Shown here: in pieces, positions 34,923 through 45,218 of the stretch
Numbering within the stretch: position 1 is the first letter of the stretch
Layout: each line of letters opens with the position of its first letter
Origin: Pollenia angustigena
Taxonomy: Eukaryota; Arthropoda; Insecta; Diptera; Polleniidae
DNA length: 64,000 bases
Direction of reading: 5' to 3'
Assembly: GCA_930367215.1 (NCBI GenBank)
Contig: OV884060.1
Location: 178,633,253 to 178,697,252, forward strand
Program-made: the position numbers and the translations under genes
The notes under the pieces: generated by a model
Databases searched by the model: none
The model's input: only the letters and a program-made list of their open reading frames with translations
Told to the model about the DNA's origin: nothing

Positions 34923-35231
34923 CGGAAATTAACAAACACCTTAAGTTAAAGTGAGGGTAAAATATGCAACATGTTTTTCATCAACATATTCACAAAAAAA
35001 CTTGAAAATTTTTCCCACATTTGTATTTTTTGTACAAACGAACACAAAAATGTAGAACATGTAACATTAATGCAACATTTTTCTCAGATAAGAAATTGCC
35101 ATAAATCACATTTTCAAAATATTTCTATTGGTATCACGTTCATATAAGCGTATTTTTAAAGTGGTGTGCAGAGTCGCAATATATTTTCTGACTTGATTTT
35201 TCAATGAAATAAAATATTTTATAAGTATACT

Positions 35232-35928
35232 CAGGGCTGGGCAGTATTTAAAATACATGTATTTGAAATACGTATTGAAAAATACAAATACGTATTTGGT
35301 ACTTGTATTTTAAATACATGACGTGCAAGTTTGTATTTTGTATTTTAAATACATAAAAAAGTGGGAGTATTTTGTATTTTAAAAACATAAAAATGATACC
35401 TGGAAATATCAGAAGTAGAAGGACCAGTAAAGAAGACAATGATTTTGTTGTTTTCGTAGATAGGGATGATGGTCAATCTAGCACATCAAATTTGGAGTTG
35501 AAATTTGTCAGTTTCCTCAGTGACAAGAGAAAAGATATTACCACTCTTGACAGCTATCCAAATATAAAAAGAGTATTCATAGAATTTAATACAAGTTTGT
35601 GCTCATCAGGACCTGTAGAAAAATTATTTTCTTCAGTAGGTTTTATTTATACTCCAACAAGAAACTGTTTGTCTGATGCTTCGTTCAAAAATCTGATATT
35701 TATAAAAGGAAACAATTGTTTTGTTAATTAGTTTTATCTAATGTATTTTTTGGTTTGAATAAAAATGGTGTATTTCGTATTTTAAATACATACATGTACA
35801 TGACGTGGAAGTATTTTGTATTTTAAGTACATAGCCTGAAAGTATTTTTGTATTTTGTATTTTAAATACATGACCAGCAAGTATTTTGTATTTTAAATAC
35901 CGCTAGCCATGTATTTTGCCCAACACTG
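35232..35928 (+). mobile_element. 697-bp hAT element with a transposase C-terminal remnant, copy 1
   Basis: Ends CAGGGCTGGGCA and TGCCCAACACTG; AGTATACT duplicated on both sides (35224-35231, 35929-35936). The + frame 35372-35731 contains YPNIKRVFIEFNTSLCSS and VEKLFSSVGFIYTPTRNCLS, a recognisable hAT dimerisation block of the SSxPVERLFSxxG type. Here the usual acidic E is kept in VEKLF, but everything upstream is missing. GTATTTTAAATACATGA motifs crowd both ends as subterminal repeats. Confidence 0.88.
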
Positions 35929-35999
35929 AGTATACTTAAGCTACGGTCACATTTATCAAATATTTGACGAAAAAAGCTGGACCAACAAAAAACTAAATA

Positions 36000-37258
36000 A
36001 TCATTTCCTTTAATTCCAATATTTATTTCGATTATAATACTCGATCTTACATAAAACAGTTTTTTTTCTATGTCTTATAGTAAAATTAGTTTTATTTTGT
36101 GACTATTTTAAGTCCCACTAATTATTAACCAAAGTTGGAGTTAAGCTTATTTGGTCAAATATTTAATAAGTGTAACCGTAGCTTTAGAACATTTTAAAAC
36201 AATAAAATATTTGCTTAACACTTTTGAAACACCTGCTTTTATATAGAAACAAAAACGCATATGTTTTAACGGCTAATTCTTAAAAAAAGTTCATATACTC
36301 GAAATGAAATTGTTTATACGACTGTGTTGACTTGAAATATATTTCCTCAATGTCTAATTAATATCAAAATTAAATACAACTTTTATGTCATTTATCCTTT
36401 ACTTCATTTCTTGTCGAACGTTACATTCTTTCAATGACAATCGAACAATTAATTCGACAATATTTCGAGATATTTTCACATACTTATATAGTAAATCACG
36501 ATTATTAAAAGTTGTAAATCGTTTTGCATACTGGTTAAATTAATATTTCAAAAATTAATTAATTTAAGTTCTAAGTTAAAAGATATTTATTTTAAAACGT
36601 TAAAAATATTATTGTATAAAAATATTACTAAAATAAGACTAACTGCCTGTTTTTCAAAATAAAATAAAAAATTTTCTTTGGGAAAATATATTGAAACAGC
36701 AATAAAACAACTCTAAACGAAAATTTTTATTTAAGTTTGAAAAACAGTTAGTTAATTCAGAAAACTTTAATAAGGGTAAATTACTTTAGTATACTTTTTG
36801 TATAAACTCTTATATATAAACTAGATAACTGCCTCAGCTGGCTAAGCTGGGCGGCAACGAAGGCTGGCTTGTTGTTACCAGATAGAAACAAAAAATTATT
36901 GATAATTTTCTTAAAAAAGATTTCAACGATAGTATCGCTGTCGAAAATAATCCTACAAGTAATGCATAACCAAAACAAAAAAAAAAAATTATTAACACAC
37001 TTGCAACAATTTTAGATTAGTTGTTCCACTCTAACATATGTATATGTTAGAATGGTACAACTAACCTTTCCCAAATAATGCCAATATTTTAATATATTTT
37101 TGTCATACGCGTGTAAAAATTTGTGAATTTCTTAAATTTAATATTTGCGATTGGTATTAAAGAAAAAAATCAATTAAACTTAATTTATAATTTGTGACTA
37201 AAGTAGTGAGATAAAAAATTACTAAAAAAAGTGACACTGCCAAAAAGCTGTAATCAGA
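36000..37258. other. AT-rich upstream sequence of the unrecognised exon; small hairpin at 37018-37063
   Basis: No coding frame of note. At 37018-37063 an imperfect palindrome (AGTTGTTCCACTCTAACATA against its complement) has about 22-base arms and nearly no loop. The immediate leader before the ATG at 37259 is A-rich. Confidence 0.45.
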
Positions 37259-37432
37259 ATGCTAGCCGGCTTCAGAGAACGTGGTGCTGGATTATCAGGA
37301 AACAACAGACGAAAAGGTCGTTTTGATAGGAGTTCAACATCTAGCGGTCATTCGGGTGGTGGCTTTGGCCAGGATTTGGTGATGATAATAAAGAAACAAA
37401 AAGAATTATTAAAAATCCTGATGGCTTTTCAA
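37259..37432 (+). CDS. Unrecognised first coding exon, copy 1 (58 codons)
   Basis: Starts MLAGFRERGAGLSGNNRRKG, continues Arg/Ser/Gly-rich to about residue 36, then a hydrophobic-charged segment (QDLVMIIKKQKELLKILMAF, residues 38-57) that would form an amphipathic helix. Codon use and the low-AT composition compared with the surroundings suggest real coding sequence. TTTTCAA is followed by GTATGT at 37433, a good donor; read-through would stop three codons later. An acceptor (TTTTTAAG) lies about 55 bp downstream, but the phase-0 join gives an early stop, while an alternative donor at GTATAT gives about 30 more open codons. I cannot name the gene. Downstream of this copy the sequence is cut by block A. 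Confidence 0.5.
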
Positions 37433-37550
37433 GTATGTATATAATTTTTAGCCACAAATTGTTAACAAAATAAAATGTCTTTTTAAGATCTACGATTAAA
37501 TGGTTGGAAACACGTATGTTTACCTACATTTCTAGACTCATGCAAGAAGT

Positions 37551-38444
37551 GGTGTAATTGGTTTTTGAATTTCGTTAATAAAACCGTCATTTTTGATCGT
37601 AGGAATCTAAAATTTTGCACGAACATGTATTTTGATAAAACGAACCATAATCGATAAAAAAATCAATTTCGAAATTTTGTGTAGTTACGTCCGTTTGCAT
37701 TTAATATGACGATATGTACATGTACCACTTTCTAATGTTACCTACAAGGAATATTTATAGCAGGTAGTCTCGGAAAGCCAGCTGGTTATTTTTTATTTGC
37801 TTGTTTTGTGATACAAACTGTCAAATGTTGTATAGTAAACAAGTAAACAAGTTTTTTGTCTTCATCTTTTGTCCTTCTTGTCTCTTTTCAACCCCTTTGC
37901 TGTTTGACAGTTCGTATCACAAAACAACAATAAAAAGCCCTGTTGCTTGTTTTATTGTACAATTGTTGTAGTCTCGCGGCTACCTGCTATAAATATACCT
38001 TGGATACCTATAATCACTCGAAGTGTTATAAATAGACTTTTTTTGATTTTACTTTGTAAATATTTTTATATATTGTTTAAAATCAAATTTTTTACAAAAT
38101 TATGAGCGGTATGAATTATGACAAACAAAATAAAACATTTGTTGTACAAATACTGTTTTAAGCAGTACATGTACTGATTTTTTGCAATTGTACTGTTTTA
38201 TGCACAACTCCTAAAACAGTACGCAAATGTACTGTTTTTTAACACTTTGTACTGTTTTTTGTTCTGTTTTTTTTGTTGCTCAGTCTATATTTAACAGAAC
38301 TGGCTTACAAAAAATTATGTTGTGTTAAAAAAAAGTTCTAAAATAATAAGAGTTTTTACGCTGTGGTCATTGTTTTCTCATAAATACACAGTAGAAATCT
38401 AAATTATAATGGGTGGCTCGTAGCAGTGGTATATTTTCGTGTTG
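37551..38444 (+). repeat. Segmental duplication block A, copy 2
   Basis: Second copy of 34029-34922. Its left junction with block B shares only GG, consistent with microhomology-mediated tandem duplication. Confidence 0.92.
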
Positions 38445-38858
38445 TTATGATTTTATGGCTACCTCTTCCAATAGTCTTTCCCTTTCCACACCTGAGAAAG
38501 ACAAAAAAAAAAAAAAATCTAAATTTATTTAAGTACTTAAAAATACTTATTCCAAAACAGTTATCGTTAATTTTTAGAACTTTTTTAATTTTCGGGCATG
38601 TTCTGGAAATCGAAATCACGTAAAATTGAAAACAAAAAAATTTGGAAATTATCCGTGTTCAAAATTTATAAAAATACCTAATACCTTTGAGGACCACGTT
38701 TCTTTACCCAAACTACTGAAATAAGAAAAAGATAAGTAAATTTTTACAAAATTTTTTTTGAAAATATTCATCGTTTTCAATTGCACTTGATTTTAAATAT
38801 TTTCAGATTTTGTGAAATAAAAATAAACCAAACTATTTTTTTTGGATTTTATAGATTA

Positions 38859-39195
38859 ATGGCCAATTTCACCAAGTTCAGGGGGCAAATTATGGCAGTC
38901 GTGATCGAATACTTTTTCGATTCGAAAGCAATTTTATTTCTAATTCTCTCTGTCTATACTGAACGGATCGAAATTATTTTTTTAGTATTGTAAAGCATTT
39001 ATTTTAGTTTTCACAACACTGAAAAAATAATAACGATTCGTTCAGATCAACTGAAATAACATTGCCTTCGAATCTAAAAAGTATTCGATAGCGACTGCCA
39101 TAATTTGCCCCCAGGTTTAATTAACTTTCATTATAAAAGCCAAAAAACCTATTGTTTTAGTAATAGTTAATTATAGCTGAACTTGGTAAAATTAG
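38859..39195. mobile_element. CCAATTTCACCAAGTTCAG-type MITE split by a GGGGCAAATT MITE
   Basis: Outer ends CCAATTTCACCAAGTTCAG and CTGAACTTGGTAAAATTAG with TAA flanks. Inside, 38881-39115 is a second MITE with GGGGCAAATTATGGCAGTCG arms flanked by CAG. The uninterrupted outer element is at 39594-39710, so the inner insertion site can be read directly. Confidence 0.78.
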
Positions 39196-39593
39196 CCGTA
39201 AATAATTTAAAAATTATTAAAAATTGGAAAATTAAATTAGGAAACAAAGATTTTCTCAAATTCTATATGATTTGTGCAACTATGTGTGTAGTGAAAATTG
39301 CTTTAAATACGAATATGTTTAAAGAAAATCGTACTTACAAAATCAATGAGTTGATTGTTTTGAGATAAGTAAGGCTTTTCTCCTTTCTTATATGGCTTAC
39401 AGCAATGTTATGGTTTTCCTGGCCAAATGCTTCGTTTGTGGTGTTTGCTTTTTAAACGCAAATGGAGTAATTTCATATGTATATTTATGAAATGCCATAA
39501 ACTGGAAATAATTCCTTTGACGTTACACATTTTAAGTGTATTTCTTTCTTTATATAATTGTTGTTTCATATTCAATCAAAAGTTTAAAATATT

Positions 39594-39710
39594 TACCCCA
39601 ATTTCACCAAGTTCAGTTAAAACTAACTATTACTTTAACTTCCAGCATACAATATGTTTTGACAGCTTGAACTGATAGTTTATTATAGCTGAACTTGGTG
39701 AAATTGGGGG
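39594..39710. mobile_element. Short intact CCAATTTCACCAAGTTCAG MITE
   Basis: CCCCAATTTCACCAAGTTCAG-like ends (first 20 bases paired with the complement at the right), TTA on both sides; internal GTTAAAACTAACTATTA pairs weakly with its partner. Confidence 0.75.
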
Positions 39711-39849
39711 TTACTTATTAAAACAAATGGCAATGTTGTCGTCAAAAAAAATATACTGTTTTTTTCTTGATTGTACTGTTTTTATGTATTCAATGTACTG
39801 TTTTTCCGAATTTAAAATCTGGCTACCCTATGTACAAACAAAGTAGTAA

Positions 39850-40556
39850 CCCTAGGTCTACACTAAAGATAAATATCTCTGTCAGTTGGCAATAACGTCG
39901 GCAGAATAACAAAGCAATATTTCTTAATGCTCAGCTTATGTTAAGGGCATGGGAAAACGTATTTATGTTAACTCATAATTTGAAAAAAATCAAGGAAGAA
40001 GGTGCAGTGTAAAAACTGGCGCTATCTTGCAAAAATTATTTTTATTGATACAAATTTTTTCTTATTCGACTTTATTATTAAAATGTATAATAATTTGTTC
40101 AAGCTTGAGGTCTTTTTTATATAAAAAATTAATATTTTTATATAAAAAAGAACTCAAACTTAAACAAATTTATATAAATTTAAATAATAAAGGTCGAATA
40201 AGAAAAAAATTATATTAATAAAAATAATTGTTGTAATTTTATTTTAGTGTTTATTAAATTCTTTAATTTAATTCTTTTACTACAATTATAGTTTGCTACC
40301 ATTTCACAAATTTAATTTCTTTTTCACACAATTTGCTTTTATGTTTTTCTTTTTTGCTTTTTGTTTCTCAATTGACAACCAAATTTGACGTTTTATGTAA
40401 GCAATAATTGTCAACGAAAATAGACTAACAATTATTGCAACATAAATTGTCGCCAATAAATATGTACAAAAAATTGCTGTCTACATTAAAGATAACATAA
40501 ATTTGACATTTACTGCAATATATGTCGCAATAATTATCTCAGGTATAGACGGCCAG
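39850..40556. mobile_element. Harbinger-type element, TAA duplication, with empty site in the window
   Basis: CCCTAGGTCTACACTAAAG at the left, GGTATAGACGGCCAG at the right, TAA at 39847-39849 and 40557-40559. Without it the flanks read AAGTAGTAAGTACCAAAG, exactly the sequence at 52124. The interior has long AT-rich inverted repeats (40027-40218) and no gene. Confidence 0.88.
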
Positions 40557-40935
40557 TAAGTACCAAAGTTGTAGAACAGGGCAGTATGAACACTGTTGAG
40601 TTTAAAATAAGATCTGGTGTACACACATCATAAACAAGATTACAATCTTGCAAGGTCGCCAGAATGTTACTTTAAATTTAAACTCAACATGTGGTACGCA
40701 CATTTAAATAATAATATATACATACATGTGAGCGATCCTTTTTCTTTGCTGTTGTAAACAACAGAGTTTTAATCTTCTATTGTTGTAATAAACAGTAATG
40801 CGTTTATACCGATAGTTTAATTTTTTGTTTATTTAGGCTGTTATTTATAAAATCTAGTAGGTAGGAATATTGTAATTGTTTTAGTAATAAGAATTTTAGT
40901 ATTTAAGGAAAAAATATTAGTAAATAAAATGAGTT

Positions 40936-41397
40936 CTAAATTCCCAATTTTCCATATTTGATAAATACACTGAAATTTATTGTTGAGGGAAAGCTAGCTT
41001 CTATGCGCATTTCACTGGTTGCTTAGGTCAGATCATGCCAAATTGGTTTTTTTTTGTTGTTTTCTTGCGAAGACAATAGAATGAAACAATTTGTTTTTTA
41101 ATTTTGTTTTTTCTTTTTACCCACTTACAACTACAATTCGAGTCGGAAAGAACCCAACCAATTGTAGGGGGATGTAAGAAAAGATAAACTCACTGTTTAT
41201 TGTTGGTGTTTTGTTTAAGCTTTGATATTGTTACAAGTAAGACTTTGAGTGTTTAAAACTCTTATTCGCTTTAGGGTTTTATTTGTATAATATTTTTAGC
41301 TTTCTTAAAATCTTTGGAAAAGGTTTCCTGATGAGCTAGCTTTCCCTCAACAATAAATTTCAGTGTATTTATCAAATATGGAAAATTGGGAATTTAG
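40936..41397. mobile_element. Foldback with ~65-bp arms (CTAAATTCCCAATTTTCC)
   Basis: 40936-41000 is the reverse complement of 41333-41397. The interior carries a GGGTAAAAAGAAAAAAC-like complement and no coding frame. Lies inside an insertion (about 40594-41518) in E1. Confidence 0.8.
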
Positions 41398-41816
41398 CAC
41401 GTCATACAAAAATCTTGATAATAAATTTTGTATTCCCGTAAATAACTTTGATAAAATGAGTTCTATTTTTATATTCAAACGAATAAGTGTGTACAATTCA
41501 ATTCCTGCGGAAATTAACAAACACCTTAAGTTAAAGTGAGGGTAAAATATGCAACATGTTTTTCATCAACATATTCACAAAAAAACTTGAAAATTTTTCC
41601 CACATTTGTATTTTTTGTACAAACGAACACAAAAATGTAGAACATGTAACATTAATGCAACATTTTTCTCAGATAAGAAATTGCCATAAATCACATTTTC
41701 AAAATATTTCTATTGGTATCACGTTCATATAAGCGTATTTTTAAAGTGGTGTGCAGAGTCGCAATATATTTTCTGACTTGATTTTTCAATGAAATAAAAT
41801 ATTTTATAAGTATACT

Positions 41817-42513
41817 CAGGGCTGGGCAGTATTTAAAATACATGTATTTGAAATACGTATTGAAAAATACAAATACGTATTTGGTACTTGTATTTTAAAT
41901 ACATGACGTGCAAGTTTGTATTTTGTATTTTAAATACATAAAAAAGTGGGAGTATTTTGTATTTTAAAAACATAAAAATGATACCTGGAAATATCAGAAG
42001 TAGAAGGACCAGTAAAGAAGACAATGATTTTGTTGTTTTCGTAGATAGGGATGATGGTCAATCTAGCACATCAAATTTGGAGTTGAAATTTGTCAGTTTC
42101 CTCAGTGACAAGAGAAAAGATATTACCACTCTTGACAGCTATCCAAATATAAAAAGAGTATTCATAGAATTTAATACAAGTTTGTGCTCATCAGGACCTG
42201 TAGAAAAATTATTTTCTTCAGTAGGTTTTATTTATACTCCAACAAGAAACTGTTTGTCTGATGCTTCGTTCAAAAATCTGATATTTATAAAAGGAAACAA
42301 TTGTTTTGTTAATTAGTTTTATCTAATGTATTTTTTGGTTTGAATAAAAATGGTGTATTTCGTATTTTAAATACATACATGTACATGACGTGGAAGTATT
42401 TTGTATTTTAAGTACATAGCCTGAAAGTATTTTTGTATTTTGTATTTTAAATACATGACCAGCAAGTATTTTGTATTTTAAATACCGCTAGCCATGTATT
42501 TTGCCCAACACTG
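41817..42513 (+). mobile_element. 697-bp hAT element with transposase remnant, copy 2 (by segmental duplication)
   Basis: Same ends, same AGTATACT flanks and same + frame (41957-42316) as at 35232-35928. It was copied with block B, not by a new transposition. Confidence 0.88.
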
Positions 42514-43844
42514 AGTATACTTAAGCTACGGTCACATTTATCAAATATTTGACGAAAAAAGCTGGACCAACAAAAAACTAAATAATCATTTCCTTTAATT
42601 CCAATATTTATTTCGATTATAATACTCGATCTTACATAAAACAGTTTTTTTTCTATGTCTTATAGTAAAATTAGTTTTATTTTGTGACTATTTTAAGTCC
42701 CACTAATTATTAACCAAAGTTGGAGTTAAGCTTATTTGGTCAAATATTTAATAAGTGTAACCGTAGCTTTAGAACATTTTAAAACAATAAAATATTTGCT
42801 TAACACTTTTGAAACACCTGCTTTTATATAGAAACAAAAACGCATATGTTTTAACGGCTAATTCTTAAAAAAAGTTCATATACTCGAAATGAAATTGTTT
42901 ATACGACTGTGTTGACTTGAAATATATTTCCTCAATGTCTAATTAATATCAAAATTAAATACAACTTTTATGTCATTTATCCTTTACTTCATTTCTTGTC
43001 GAACGTTACATTCTTTCAATGACAATCGAACAATTAATTCGACAATATTTCGAGATATTTTCACATACTTATATAGTAAATCACGATTATTAAAAGTTGT
43101 AAATCGTTTTGCATACTGGTTAAATTAATATTTCAAAAATTAATTAATTTAAGTTCTAAGTTAAAAGATATTTATTTTAAAACGTTAAAAATATTATTGT
43201 ATAAAAATATTACTAAAATAAGACTAACTGCCTGTTTTTCAAAATAAAATAAAAAATTTTCTTTGGGAAAATATATTGAAACAGCAATAAAACAACTCTA
43301 AACGAAAATTTTTATTTAAGTTTGAAAAACAGTTAGTTAATTCAGAAAACTTTAATAAGGGTAAATTACTTTAGTATACTTTTTGTATAAACTCTTATAT
43401 ATAAACTAGATAACTGCCTCAGCTGGCTAAGCTGGGCGGCAACGAAGGCTGGCTTGTTGTTACCAGATAGAAACAAAAAATTATTGATAATTTTCTTAAA
43501 AAAGATTTCAACGATAGTATCGCTGTCGAAAATAATCCTACAAGTAATGCATAACCAAAACAAAAAAAAAAAAATTATTAACACACTTGCAACAATTTTA
43601 GATTAGTTGTTCCACTCTAACATATGTATATGTTAGAATGGTACAACTAACCTTTCCCAAATAATGCCAATATTTTAATATATTTTTGTCATACGCGTGT
43701 AAAAATTTGTGAATTTCTTAAATTTAATATTTGCGATTGGTATTAAAGAAAAAAATCAATTAAACTTAATTTATAATTTGTGACTAAAGTAGTGAGATAA
43801 AAAATTACTAAAAAAAGTGACACTGCCAAAAAGCTGTAATCAGA

Positions 43845-44018
43845 ATGCTAGCCGGCTTCAGAGAACGTGGTGCTGGATTATCAGGAAACAACAGACGAAA
43901 AGGTCGTTTTGATAGGAGTTCAACATCTAGCGGTCATTCGGGTGGTGGCTTTGGCCAGGATTTGGTGATGATAATAAAGAAACAAAAAGAATTATTAAAA
44001 ATCCTGATGGCTTTTCAA
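43845..44018 (+). CDS. Unrecognised first coding exon, copy 2
   Basis: Identical protein to 37259-37432. Here the downstream sequence is not cut: after the GTATGT donor and a candidate acceptor at about 44073, one frame gives LRLNGWKHVCLPTFLDSCK and stops at an ordinary TAA near 44166; another gives STIKWLETRMFTYISRLMQE and stops sooner. If the gene is real, this is the better candidate for the working copy. Confidence 0.5.
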
Positions 44019-44211
44019 GTATGTATATAATTTTTAGCCACAAATTGTTAACAAAATAAAATGTCTTTTTAAGATCTACGATTAAATGGTTGGAAACACG
44101 TATGTTTACCTACATTTCTAGACTCATGCAAGAAGTGGAACCTTAAAGAGCAGCCACAGAAATAATGGTACGTGGTATTTACTTTACTGAAATCTAATTT
44201 CCTGACTGTAA

Positions 44212-44560
44212 GGCACAGAACAGACGGTAAAACGAAAATGCAACGAAAGCCTTTAGAAATTACTGTTTTGAAACCAGTTTCAATCGTTTTCCACACACCC
44301 TGCAACCTAAATTGTACCAGAATGTAATGAAATTAACACAATCATTTCGATTTTCTTTTAGAACAGATGAAACGCAAACACGAGTTTCCTACACGCCGGT
44401 TTTAATGCAACTGATTTCCAATGCATTTCAAACCGGTCTCAAAATGGTCACGTCGTGTGTGGTCCCTCAAAGGAGTCTATGGCATAAATTCAAATGAAAC
44501 TCGAAAATAACTAGAAGCTACAGTTTCGTTGCAGTTGCGTTTTACCGTCTTTTCTGGGCC
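44212..44560. mobile_element. Harbinger-type MITE, TAA duplication
   Basis: GGCACAGAACAGACGGTAAA and the complement of TTTACCGTCTTTTCTGGGCC are terminal repeats. TAA at 44209-44211 and 44561-44563. Frames at 44069-44497 are shadows. Confidence 0.85.
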
Positions 44561-44599
44561 TAAGGTATTAATAAAATTCCATTTAATTGTTTTAAAGGT

Positions 44600-44990
44600 G
44601 AGTATTAACCAATTTTTACGTTATAAATAACTAGTTAGTTCTAACCAATATTTACGTTATGACTAACTAGTTAGCATTAAAAACTATTTTGGTTATCATT
44701 GACTAATAAAAAGCAGCAGAGTAAGCAGTACAGATATATGTTCCGTAGTCGAGTGGAACTATTAGTTAGAAAGAGAGGCAAAATCCCATGTACACAAGAG
44801 TTTCGGTTAGTTTTTTCATTTTGCTCTTAATAAACTAATAGAAACTTTAACCAATATATTGGTCAACACTAATGGTCATATAACTAGTAAAATGACCAGT
44901 AGTCTTCTTGTAGGGTAATTTAACCAATATATTGGTCAACACTACCGGTCATATAACTAGTAAAATGACAGGTAGTCTTCTTGTAGGGAA
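44600..44990 (+). repeat. Direct repeats with TAACCAAT motifs upstream of gene 2
   Basis: A 73-bp unit is tandemly repeated (44848-44920 and 44921-44988), each holding the palindrome CCAATATATTGG and ATATAACTAGTAAAATGAC. Two further TAACCAAT...AACTAGTTAG copies lie at 44606 and 44642. They may be promoter elements of gene 2 or a degenerate repeat. Confidence 0.65.
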
Positions 44991-44999
44991 ACTATCAAT

Positions 45000-45212
45000 G
45001 GAAAGAGAACTATCGATTGTTTGCCAACTCTAAGACAGTATGAATTCGCCTTGACTAGTACACATTGTCACAAATTATAACTTTGTGTTTTTAAATAATA
45101 TGAGCACAGTATTCTGTGATTATGAGGAACGGAAAACTTCAAAGGGAAGCCAGCAAGGTATACTTATACATATTTTTTGTTTTATCAGATTTACATTCAT
45201 AATTGTTTTTAG
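45000..45212 (+). promoter_or_regulatory. Candidate promoter and 5' leader of gene 2
   Basis: CTATCGATTG at about 45010 is close to the insect DRE core TATCGATA. A 55-bp candidate intron (CAAG|GTATAC at 45158 to TTTTTAG at 45212) would join an untranslated leader to AACACAATG. The frame upstream of the donor is not continuous with gene 2, so the leader is non-coding. Confidence 0.45.
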
Positions 45213-45218
45213 AACACA

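Larger units (their letters stand above)
33440..35102 (+). mobile_element. Expanded copy (E1) of the 577-bp ATGGYGATTTC element
   Basis: Starts ATGGTGATTTCTTTTCTGAG and ends with CAGATAAGAAATTGCCAT, matching the intact relative at 51762-52338. The ancestral sequence is broken by later insertions at 33478, 33939, 34223 and 34629, each recognisable by comparing with 51762-52338. The remainder is deleted here but present in the second duplicate (see 37551-44138). Confidence 0.85.
34921..37552 (+). repeat. Segmental duplication block B, copy 1
   Basis: Matches 41506-44138 with offset 6585, then 6586 after a one-base poly-A difference near 36985/43570. It contains the 3' end of E1, the 697-bp hAT-type element and the unrecognised exon at 37259. 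Confidence 0.92.
38151..39830. mobile_element. hAT-like element with GTACTGTTTTT subterminal repeats
   Basis: TGTACAAA is duplicated exactly at 38143-38150 and 39831-39838, and the joined sequence equals the intact E0 stretch at about 52114 (TTGTTGTACAAACCAAGTAG). GTACTGTTTT motifs cluster at both ends. Terminal repeats are weak (TACTG... against TAGGGTAGCC), so the left end may be eroded. The first 294 bases are also present at 34629-34922. It hosts two smaller families. Confidence 0.82.
38445..41507 (+). repeat. Block C, present only between A2 and B2
   Basis: Contains the rest of the hAT-type element that begins at 38151, the E1 fragment TGTACAAACAAAGTAGTAA, the TAA-flanked element at 39850 and the foldback at 40936. 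Because it holds internal pieces of E1 in the right order, the A-C-B arrangement is ancestral and the A-B copy at 34029-37552 has lost C. Confidence 0.8.
41506..44138 (+). repeat. Segmental duplication block B, copy 2
   Basis: Second copy of 34921-37552. Ends AGAAGTGG, after which the sequence continues into unduplicated DNA. Confidence 0.92.

Noticed and set aside
38445..41507. Block C as a recent single transposon insertion into A-B
   Set aside because: C contains internal pieces of E1 and the end of the 38151 hAT element that must have been present before; deletion from the first unit explains the data better.
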